From Anomaloglossus baeobatrachus (taxonomy: Eukaryota; Chordata; Amphibia; Anura; Aromobatidae), in the NCBI RefSeq assembly GCF_048569485.1, contig NC_134358.1, positions 217,096,128 through 217,160,127 on the forward strand: DNA of 64,000 nt. Direction: 5' to 3'. Under the pieces are notes generated by a model. That model searched no databases. It was not told where the DNA came from and saw only the letters and a list, made by a program, of their open reading frames with translations. The position numbers were made by a program, and so were the translations under genes. Shown here piece by piece: positions 45,931-57,100 of the stretch (position 1 is its first letter; each line of letters begins with the position of its first letter).

Positions 45931-48900
45931 GAGGTAGCGCGGTCGGCTGCGCAGCAGAAGACACGGGATCCAGGCATCAAGGTTCACAGCACACGGTTTT
46001 AATGTCCAAACAAAAAGTCCATAACAAAATACATGTGCCTCTCCAGCAGAGGGCTCAGGAAGTTCTGGTCACTTCCCCCACACCCGGCACACCTGCCCTC
46101 GTTCCTGTTTCCTTTTAACCCTTCCTTAAGCCTGTAGGGAAACAGCATTAACCCTATAGTGGATTTACTTTCTATCATGGAGTGAGCACAACCTGGGCGA
46201 GACATACCGGCCGTCATATATAACCCCGGTCACAGTCTCACATACCCCCCCCCTCAGTTCAAGCGTGCGGGGTTGAACTCCAGCCATCAAGCACGGGCCG
46301 CGGGACAAGGCATCGGCGTTGCCCAGCAACCTACCGGCCCGGTGTTCAACCGTAAACCGGAAGTTCTGCAGAGAAAGGAACCACCGGGTAACCCGGGCAT
46401 TCCGTTCCTTGGCGGACCTCATCCAGACCAGTGGAGAGCGATCCGTCACCAAGCGAAACTGCCGTCCCAGCAGGTAATAGCGTAGGGACTCCAAGGCCCA
46501 CTTGATCGCCAGGCACTCCTTCTCCACTACGCTATAATTCCGCTCGGGAGGGGTGAGCTTCCTACTCAAGAAGGTGACGGGGTGTTCCTCCCCCTGAACC
46601 ACCTGAGACAGCACTGCCCCCAGGCCGACCTCCGAGGCGTCAGTCTGTACAATGAACTCCTTCCGGAAATCAGGGTTGACCAGAACGGGCTGTCCGCACA
46701 GGACCCCCTTCAGGGCCCGGAAGGAGTCCTCGGCCTGCGGAGTCCACCGCACCATGACGGACTTCTTGCCTTTGAGAAGGTCCGTCAAGGGGGCTGATAG
46801 TCCCGCAAAATCCTTTACAAACCTCCTGTAGTACCCCACGATACCCAGGAAGGCCCTAACCTGCTTCGTGGTCAGGGGTCTAGGCCACTTCTGGATCGCC
46901 TCAACCTTGTTAATTTGGGGCTTAATCACTCCTTGGCCTATCACGTAGCCCAAGTAGCGGGCTTCCGTGAGTCCCAATGCACATTTCTTGGGATTGGCTG
47001 TCAATCCGGCTGATCGAAGCGCGTCCACCACCGCTTGTACCTGTTCCAAGTGGGTCTGCCAATCGGAGCTGTAAATAATGATGTCATCCAGGTACGCTGA
47101 TGCATACGCCTGGTGGGGTTCCAGCACTAAGTCCATCAACCTCTGGAACGTGGCCGGAGCGCCATGTAACCCAAAAGGCAAGACAACATAGTGGAAGAGA
47201 CCCTCCGGCGTAACAAAAGCGGTTTTCTCCTTGGCGGACTCCGTTAGTGGCACCTGCCAGTACCCTTTGGTCAGGTCGAGCGTGGTAAAATATCGCGCCT
47301 GTCCCAGCCTATCAATCAGCTCATCCACCCGGGGCATGGGGTAGAGATCGAACTTGGATATTTCGTTCAATCTCCTAAAGTCATTGCAGAACCTTAAGGA
47401 GCCATCGGGTTTTGGTATTAGGACAATCGGACTAGCCCATTCACTCCGGGATTTTTCGATGACCCCCAGGCGTAACATTGTCTTTACTTCCTCCGATATG
47501 GCTTGTCGTCGAGCCTCCGGTACCCGGTATGACTTCAGGCGTACCTTCAGGTGGGGCTCGGTGACAATATCATGTCGTATCAGACTGGTCCTACCGGGCA
47601 GCTCGGAGAAGACATCGGGGTTCTGCTGAACCAACCGTCTGGCCTCTCGCCTCTGTTGCTTGGTGAGGGCTTCTCCAATCCTTACTTCCGGTTCGTCCTC
47701 TCCGGAGGTCGCTGGAGCCGGATGTGAACGACCCGAAGAGGAGGGAGGTGGGGAAAAAACAGCCATCAGGCTTTCCCGTTCCTGCCAAGGTTTTAATAGG
47801 TTGACATGGTATATTTGTTCAGGTTTCCGCCTACCGGGCTGCAATACTTTATAGTTAACCACCCCTACTCTTTCCTTTATCTCGTAGGGGCCTTGCCACT
47901 GAGCCAGGAATTTGCTCTCCGCCGTGGGGATCAATACCAACACCCGATCCCCGGGTTTAAAGGTCCGCACGGTGGCTTGTCTATTGTAGCGGCCGCTTTG
48001 CGCGGCCTGAGCCTCCTGTAAGTGCTCCTTCACAATTGGCATGACCGCGCTTATGCGGTTCTGCATACCCAAAATGTGTTCAATCACACTTTTATGGGGG
48101 GTGGGCTCTTGTTCCCATGTTTCCTTTGCCAGGTCCAACAATCCCCGGGGATGTCGCCCGTATAACAATTCAAAAGGCGAAAACCCCGTGGATGCCTGTG
48201 GCACCTCTCGTATGGCAAACATCAAATAGGGAAGCATCATATCCCAGTCTTTCCCGTCTTTTGAAATCACCCTTCTTAGCATGGTTTTCAGGGTTTTATT
48301 GAAACGCTCGACTAAACCGTCCGTTTGCGGATGATACACAGACGTACGCAACTGCTTGATCTGGAGTAGCCGGCATAGCTCTTTGGTCACTTTAGACATG
48401 AATGGGGTCCCCTGATCCGTAAGGATCTCCTTGGGCAATCCCACCCGGCAGAACACAGCAAACAACTCCCGAGCTATAAGCTTTGCTGCAGTATGTCTGA
48501 GAGGTATCGCCTCGGGATACCGGGTGGCATAGTCAACGATCACTAGGATGTGTTGGTGCCCTCGAGCGGACTTTACGAGGGGCCCCACCAGATCCATCCC
48601 TATCCGTTCAAAAGGGACTTCTATAATGGGTAACGGTACCAACGGACTGCGAAAATGGGTCAGGGGTGCAGTAAGCTGACACTCCGGGCAGGTTTCGCAG
48701 AACCGTTTTACCTCCCCAAAGACCCCGGGCCAATAGAACCTTTGCAATATTCGCTCCTGCGTTTTCTTGACCCCTAGGTGGCCACTCATCAGGTGTTTAT
48801 GAGCCAAGTCGAGGACCCGCCGGCGATGCGGCTGGGGCACCACCAACTGTTCTACCCCTACGCCCCGTATTTCATCTACCCGGTAGAGTAAATCCTGCTT

Positions 48901-51163
48901 AAGAGCGAAATGGGGGTACCTTACCTGGGCACTGGGCAGCTGTGCCACCCCGTCAACTACTGTCACCCGACTCCGGGCATGTATTAACGTAGGGTCCTGG
49001 AGTTGGGCTGTCCCAAACGTATCCGGGGACGCCTCCAACTCCGGGATGGGCTCGACCGTCTCAGCCTCTCCTGCCAATACCTCTAGGGGTGACCTATCGG
49101 GTTCACACTCTGTCCCTATCATCGTGACCCCTACGGCAGGTGTCCCGGATTCAGGATTGTAGGGCTCAGGTCCCGGACCGACCAATATCTGAGGGGACTT
49201 AGGGGGTCCCCTCCATAAAGTCCAAAAATAGGGCAGATCCCTTCCTAGGATCACGTCATAAGGAAGAGTGTTAAGAAGTCCCACCTCATGTTGCACCTGA
49301 CCGCAAGGTGCTGTGATGGTGACAATCCCCGTGGGATAGTCGTGGCGGTCCCCATGTATGCAAACCACCCCCACAGTGCGTCCTGTGGCCTTTACTTTAG
49401 CTCTCAAGGTGGATCGCACAAGGGTCACTAAGCTTCCGGAATCCAACAATCCTGTAACCGGACATCCATTCACCTGTATTTGGCACAAGTGGGGCTCTGT
49501 CTCTGGGGAGACCAGGTCAGCGGTACACACCACCTGAGCATACATTGAACCCCGCCGGGTAACCCCACAATCCATGGGCTCCGTGGTGAGTGGACACTGG
49601 GCTTCCATATGTCCCACCCGCTGGCACCGCCAACATCTAATGGGGACGGAAACCCCCTTGACGGGTTGTCGTTTAGGGTACAGAACCTTCCGGACCTCAG
49701 GAATGGCGGCCGCGGCCTCAGACGGGACGGTAGGGGACTCCTGTACCGTTGTCAGCGGTGGGTCCTTGGCCCTAGGCTTGGAGGGGCCGGACCGACGGGC
49801 GGTACGCAAAGTCTCAGTGTCCCGTATCAAGTCCTGCGTAGCCACATGCCGCTCTACCAGGGACACTAATTGGTCCAGGGTACTCGGGTCACCCTGTCCT
49901 ACCCACCGTTGAACGGTGACGGGTAAAGTGCGCACAAAACGATCCACTACTACCCTTTCCACCATTTGCGCCGGGCTCAGAGTGTCAGGCTGCAACCACT
50001 TTTTTACAAGATGTAATAAGTCATAGGCCTGGGAGCGTACGGGTTTGGCTTCCTCATAGAACCACTGATTTACCCGCTGAGCCCGTACATAGGTATTCAC
50101 CCCCAACCGAGCCAGTATTTCGGCTTTCAGGGTCACATAGTCAATGGCGTCCTCGGTACCGAGGTCCAGGTACGCTTTTTGGGGTTCCCCCGTCAGATAG
50201 GGCGACAATACCTCAGCCCACTGCGGGGTCGGCAGCTTTTCCCGCTCGGCCACCCGCTCAAACACCGCCAGGAACGCTTCCACATCATCACCCGGGGTCA
50301 TCTTTTGCAACGCTTGTCTCACCGCTTTCCGGACGCTGCCGTCGTCACCCGGTCCCGGGGTTGTTGCTGCCGGTCCGGCACGGATCGACTTGGCCAGGAG
50401 AACCATCTGTTCTTGGTGCCTTTTTTCCTGCAATTGTAAGGCTTGCTGCTGACGTGCATTGGCCTGCTCCATCTGTTCTTGGTGCCTTTTGTCCTGCACT
50501 TGCAAGGATTGCTGCTGACGTGCATTGGCCTGCTCCATCTGTTCTTGGTGCATTTTGACCTGCACTTGCAAGGATTGCTGCTGACGTGCATTGGCCTGAT
50601 CCAACTGTTCTTGGAGTTTTTTTTCCTGCACTTGCAAGGATTGGAGCAGGTGTGCATTGGTTTGTAGCTGCTGTGCATTAGCCTGTTGCTGCTGTGCATT
50701 AGCCTGAGCCAAATGCTTTAGTATGTCCTCCATGGCGTCGCCGGGTTTGGGCTGTAGTATAGCCGCTCGAATCCAGGACATGCGCAGCTGGGTCACCAGG
50801 GATGGATGCTACACCTCACCGGCTGTCATGCCCGCATTCTCCACCATATGTGAGGTAGCGCGGTCGGCTGCGCAGCAGAAGACACGGGATCCAGGCATCA
50901 AGGTTCACAGCACACGGTTTTAATGTCCAAACAAAAAGTCCATAACAAAATACATGTGCCTCTCCAGCAGAGGGCTCAGGAAGTTCTGGTCACTTCCCCC
51001 ACACCCGGCACACCTGCCCTCGTTCCTGTTTCCTTTTAACCCTTCCTTAAGCCTGTAGGGAAACAGCATTAACCCTATAGTGGATTTACTTTCTATCATG
51101 GAGTGAGCACAACCTGGGCGAGACATACCGGCCGTCATATATAACCCCGGTCACAGTCTCACA

Positions 51164-51195
<32 letters not shown>

Positions 51196-54100
51196 ATAAA
51201 AAAACCTTTATTTTCACCCCACCTTAGAATCAAACCAGCAACTTTCAAACACATGTCCAGCAGCCCTAGGTGGTGAGCTACAAGCTGTGATAATTTCAGA
51301 GGCAGCATTTTGTAGAAGCACTTGCGAAACGGCCGTAGTCCCAGGGGAGCCCGAACACGCCACTGCTATTTTAATGCACTTCCTGTTTTGAAATGAAGGC
51401 AAAGTTTTATAAAGATACTGGAGTGAAGCCTCTCATTCATTTCTATATGTGAGAGTGCCCAGTATATTATTTTTCACAAAAACCTCAGGTTGCAGCATTC
51501 ACCAGTTTGGTCTGTTTATGGACCAGGTTAGGGTGTGTCAACAGCAGGCAGCTCTTGCACTATGCTGCGCCAAACATTGAGCTGCAAGCAAAGCCAGTCA
51601 TGTCCCCAGTTTGCAGACGTGACTGGTCCAATGAATTTAGTGGTCCGTGTTAGCGTAGCCTTTGTTGTTATATCTCATCATGAGTAGTCAAAAATTACAT
51701 GGGAGCTTCTGAAGCACTCTTAAGAACATATGCTTCTGGGGTTAGTGACAGATTGCTGATTGAGAACTGTTCCTTGTCTAAAGCCATCCAAAGGCATTAG
51801 ATAAAAAAATGTTTTGAGATCTATCAATGTATATTATTACAGTAACTGACAGATTTTTTTTCCATTTTTCCTAGCTTAATATGCAAGTTGACAATGAGTT
51901 TTAGAAAGAACTAAGCACCCTAGCATTACTCACTTACCAGTATAACATAAATAAAACATACCGTACCTACAACATAGGGATTGAATGCATTTTGTACTAT
52001 TACATAAGATAAAATGCACTCAATAAATGTTGATCTCTGTGGTATCTTTAGGGAAGTATCATGATGTGTCAGAAGACTCTCATTGGACACCGTTTTTGGA
52101 GACAAGTGTTAATTACATAAGGAGAACATATCAACTACCCTGGAATGAGGTATTACTTAACTCTATCATTGTTCTTTACATGTCAGCTGAAGTTTCCTCA
52201 AGCATCATGATTTCTTTGGTCTGAGATGACATCATGTCTTCCATGTGGTGTGCTCATAGGCCAGTCATTGGGTACTGCTACATTTTTCTTCTTCACTGTG
52301 ATACAGGAAGCTCAGAAACTGGTGGCCTTCCTTTTTGGTATAGCCTCCCACCAGGTGGCTGATGTGAGCTGGCACAGCTTGGGAATCGACCAAGGCTTCC
52401 TAAAAGCAATGGGGGAAGTAAGTATACAGAAATGTACCCAGAATTTCACTTCTGGTCTAATACTTTCACTGCATAAAAGGTAACATAAATCCATAGGAAA
52501 TAAATGAGATTATACTTTAATGTCAGTAGGATAAACCCTCTTAAGCCATCTATAGTGATATGTAAAAGTTTTGGCACCTCTGATCAAAATTACTGTTATT
52601 GAGAACAGTTAACACTAGAACTACTGGACTCATGACACCTATATAGAAATACATGGTGCAAAGTAGTCAAAATGACTACCTCAGTAGTTCTAGTGTTAAG
52701 CAAGTTGAAGATTAAATGATCACTAAAAGACAAAGTTAAAGATGACACATTTCCTTTATATTTTAGGCAAAAAAAAGAAAAGTGGGCCAATGCAAAAGTA
52801 TGGGCACCCTTGGAGATTTGTGTGCTCAGATAACTTTGACCAAGGTTTCAAATCTTTAATTAGCCTCTTAGGGTTATGACTTGTTCACTATCATCATTAG
52901 GAGAAGCAATGCAAATTTCATAGCTTTATAAAAATTCAGCCTCCTCTAACCTTGTGCAAAAAACAGCAGCCATGGGTTCTTCTAAACAGCTGCCTAGCAC
53001 TCTGAAAATGAAAATGGTGAAGGTACACAAAGCAGGAAAAAGCTGTAAGAAGATAGCAAAGGTTTTGAAGTTGCCCTTTCCTCAGTTCAAAATCTAATTA
53101 AGAAATGGCAGTTAACAGGTGGAACAGTAGAAGTCAAGATAAGGTCTGGAAGACCAAGCAAAATTTCTGTGAGACTTTCTTGTAAGATTGCTAGAGAGGC
53201 AAATCAGAACCCCACACTTTACTGCAAAATACTTTCACTAAGATTTAGCAGATTCTGAAGTTGTGATACATTGCTCTACTGTTCAGAGACACCTGCATAA
53301 ATATGTCCTCATGGAAGAGTCATCAAAAGAAAACCTCTCCTGCGTCCTCACCATAAACTTCAGTGTCAGAATTATGCAAAAGGACATCTAAACAAGCCTG
53401 ATGTATTTTGAAAACAAGCCCTGTGAACCAATGAGGTTAAAATAAAACTCTGTGGCCAAAATGATCAAGGGAGTGTGTGGGAAAAAAAAGTACTGAATTT
53501 CAGGAAAAAAACAACATCTTGCCAACTATTAAGCAATGGAGTAGATCAATCATGCTATGAGGTTGTGTTGCAGCCAATGGCATAGGGAAACTTTTAAGGA
53601 TAAAAGGAAGAATGGAATCAATGAATTTACAACAAATTCTTGATGCAAACATTACACCATCTGTAAAAAAGCTGAAGTTGAAAAGAGGATGGCTTCTACA
53701 ACTAGATAATGATCCTAAACACACATCATAATGCACAATAGACTACCTGTAAAGGTGCAAGCTGAAGGTTTTACAATGGCCCTCACAGTCCCCTGATCTG
53801 AACATCATTGAAAATTTGTGGCATGCAAGACGACCCAGAAATCTCACAGAAATTGAAGACTTTTCCAAGGAAGAATGGATGAAAATCCCTTAAACAAGAA
53901 CTTAGGGTACTTTGCACGCTGCGACATCGCTACTGCGATATCTTCGGGGTCAAATCGAAAGTGACGCACATCCGGCGCCGGTAATGACATTGCAACGTGT
54001 AAAGCCTAGATGCGCCGATAAACGATCGCAAAAGCGTCGAAAATCGGTGATCTGTGTAGCGTCGGTCATTTTCATAATGTCGCACCAATAGGAGATACGA

Positions 54101-57100
54101 TGTTGTTCCTCGTTCCTGCGGCAGCACACATCGCTGTGTGTGAAGCCGCAGGAATGTGGTACATCTCCTTACCTGCCTCCAGCGGCTATGCGGAAGGAAG
54201 GAGGTGGGCGGGATGTTTACGTCCCGCTCATCTCCGCCCCTCCGCTTCTATTGGTCGCCTGCCGTGTGACGTCGCTGTGACGCCGCACGACCCGCCCCCT
54301 TAGGAAGAAGGCGGGTTGCCGGCCAGAGCGACGTCGCAGGGCAGGTAAGTGCGTGTGAAGCTGCCGTAGCGATAATGTTCGCTACGGCAGCTATCACAAG
54401 ATATCGCATCTGCGACGGGGGCGGGCACTATCGCGCTCGGCATCGCTAGCCGATGCTAGCGATGTTGCAACGTGCAAAGTACCACTTAAAGTCCCTTGAC
54501 TAGCTGCAAAAAGTATTTACAAGCTACGATACATGCCAAAGGGGGTGCCTACTAGGTATTAACCATGCAGGGTGCCCAAACTTTTGCATCTGCCCATTTT
54601 CCTTTTTGCTTCATTTTAAAATATAAAAGATGAAAATATTTTTTTTTTGCCTAAAATACAAAGGATCTATGTAATCTTTAACTTTATGCCTTTTATAGGT
54701 CATTTCATCTTCAACTTACTTAACTGTTCACACTAACAGTAATTTTGACCATGGTTGCCTAAACTTTACATACCACTGTATATGAGTATTGAGGTCATAC
54801 AAAGTTGAAAAAAACAATACCTTTATATCTCAGATCGCATGCTTCATTCTAAAAAATATCCACGTTTTTCTTAACATGTAAATGACATATTAAGAGTTAT
54901 TTAAGATTTATAGGTCAGGCACAGGTCTCCCTGAGAATTTGACTCCAGAGCTTATTTGAAATGAAAGAGGGTGTTACTAGAGTGAAGGGCAGGTGTCACC
55001 ACACGGGCAAGTGTCGGGGCCAGGCCAGACGGGGACGCCACTTGGCAGGGGCAGTGAGGTATTCTGCAGACCTGGGCTTATTTCCAGGAACTACAGTGCT
55101 CTGGCCGGCTGCCGCACTTTGCTGGCTTCTGGCCCTTTAAATCCGCATTTGCACACATCTTTCACTGCTGAATGCTGTGTGCAGGGGCATTGTAGTTCAT
55201 CTGTGGGCGAAGCTAGCAAGCGGTGCGCACCCGTCCACAGTTGAAGAGGAGCTAGTGTGTTGCCCGAGGATAAGGGGTACTCAGATCCGGGCCACGGGGT
55301 CACTTCTGTGGGTATCACGGTGGCGTGACCCGGTCTGTGATCCCAGGCTCCACAGTAAGAAGGGGATTAGGTAAGGGAGATTGTCCGTGACGCCACCCGT
55401 GGTGTGCGGTGAGGTAACGGAGCACCGCCGCTGCCGGTAAATGGATCCCAGGGATGGTGGTGGGTAGCAAGGTGGTGATTTCCCTCCACGGGTAGGGTGT
55501 TGGTGTCCCGGGACCCCGGTGAGGTGGTGCAGGGAGGAGATGGAGACCGTCTGAAAGCTGTGCGCCCGGTTGGACTGCGGGATGTTGTTACTCACAGTTC
55601 GCTTTTCAAGGAAATTCACACAGAGTCAGGAATTAACCAGAAATTGCCGGTGTCTGCAGCCTTCGGTGCGGAGGGTGTTTGGGGTCCCACACACAGTACA
55701 GCAGGATCCTGGTCTTGTTATGCAGCCAGACGCTTCTTTCTCCTTCCTCAGTCAGGAACGGGGAGCCCACTCCCCCTGCAGTGATCCGGGTAATCCCTGG
55801 ATGCCGGCGGGCCACTACCCTGCCCTGGCCACCTCGGGTCCCTTCCTCACACTTCCCTTCCTTATAGCAGCCAGGAGCTATCTCTCCTGGTCTGCTCTCT
55901 TCACACTCCAAACTCACTCTGCTCCAGCCCCTCCCCTCCTGCTCTGTTTAGCTCTTACACTGGGGGGGGGGGGGGGGTCTGTCCTGCTGCACTGGTGTGG
56001 GATCAGGTTACCAAGGAGGAGAATGGCCTGCACTTTGCTGGATGTCTGCAGGCTCTGTGACACCCTGGTTTTGCCAGGGCGTCACACAAGCGTCCCTCTA
56101 TGCCCACCCACCTGGTTGGTTCCATAATACGCCTCCTCTCCAGCATCTCTGCATCATCTCTGCTTCTTAACACGTGATTCTTTAGATGTTTTTTTTCAGC
56201 CAGGTGCTGACTTAGGCCCTGTAGTAAGGCGTGTATGCCCCCCAGAGCTGAAAGCTCCCCTAGAGCAGAATGCCCCCGCACAGCAGAATGTCTCACCACA
56301 GAGGTGAATGTCCCCCATCCCAGAGTTGAATGCCCCCTGAGCAGAATGCCCCTCCAGAGCTATGCCCCTTGTGCTGTACGCCCCCCACCCCACTGCTGTA
56401 TGGCTCCACTCCAGTAACGTGCATGCCCTCAGAGCTGAATACCCACTCCCAGACCTGTATGCCCCCCCAGTGCTGTATTCCTCCAATCCAATAATGTGTA
56501 TGCTCCCCAGAGCTGTATGCCCCCCTAGAGCTGTATTCTTCCTCCAACCAAGTAACATGTATGTCCCCCCGTGGTGTATGCCCTCATCCCAGTGACGTAT
56601 ATTCCCCCCCAGAGCTGTATGTGTCTCCAGTTCTGTATGCCCCCAGTGCTGTATGCCCCCCAGTAATGTGTATGCCACAGCCTCCCCTGTGATGTATACA
56701 CAGCAGTCTGTGTGCTCTTTGCGCCGCCATGTCTGTTAAAGCGATGGACATCAACCCCTATGCCCAGCTCAGCCACATAGGGGAGTGGCTGGATGGGAGA
56801 TAAGCGAGGAGGTTCCGGCTTCCCTATATTAATAATATCTCTAATGTATCTGTGTGTGGATGTTTGATGTGTATATCCATATATGTCAGTTAGTGTATAT
56901 GAATGTGTATATTTTTGTCTGTTTATATGTAATTTTGTCTTCAAATGTGTATATGTACATATGCTTGTATGTGTATGTCTGTATGTGCATGAGGCCCACT
57001 GAGACTCTTTTGCCCAGAGCCCACGATAGTCTGGAGCTTAGTTAGGAGAGTTGATCCTACTGACAGATTCTCTTTAATTTTTATTCTTCTTAACTATTTT

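Larger units (their letters stand above)
45928..51163 (-). mobile_element. Gmr1-like Ty3/gypsy element, looks whole
   Basis: LTRs of 315 bp (45928-46242, 50849-51163) appear identical, begin TGTGAG and end CTCACA. The element sits in a (TA)n tract with a 4- or 6-bp duplication. On the minus strand the order is 5' LTR, primer site (50846-50828), one long ORF, a polypurine run (46255-46245) and 3' LTR. Integrase comes before reverse transcriptase in the polyprotein, the order that defines Gmr1-like elements. I see no break; identical LTRs point to very recent insertion. It is antisense to GPLD1 in intron 3. Confidence 0.93.
52553..54778 (+). mobile_element. Tc1-like transposon, broken, with two MITEs inside
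   Basis: The inverted ends (TAGTGATATGTAAAAGTTTT at the left; the complement of CAGTGGTATGTAAAGTTTAG at the right) are flanked by TA. Inner end sequences also match (AAAATTACTGTTA, GAACAGTTAA, AAGTTGAAGAT). The transposase remnant is at 52972-53894. A TTAA-type MITE interrupts the left end and a GGGTACTTTGC MITE follows the coding part. It lies in GPLD1 intron 5. Confidence 0.88.

Noticed and set aside
49574-49912. Plus-strand open frame inside the Gmr1-like element
   Set aside because: It is antisense to the Gag-Pol frame and has no recognisable content.
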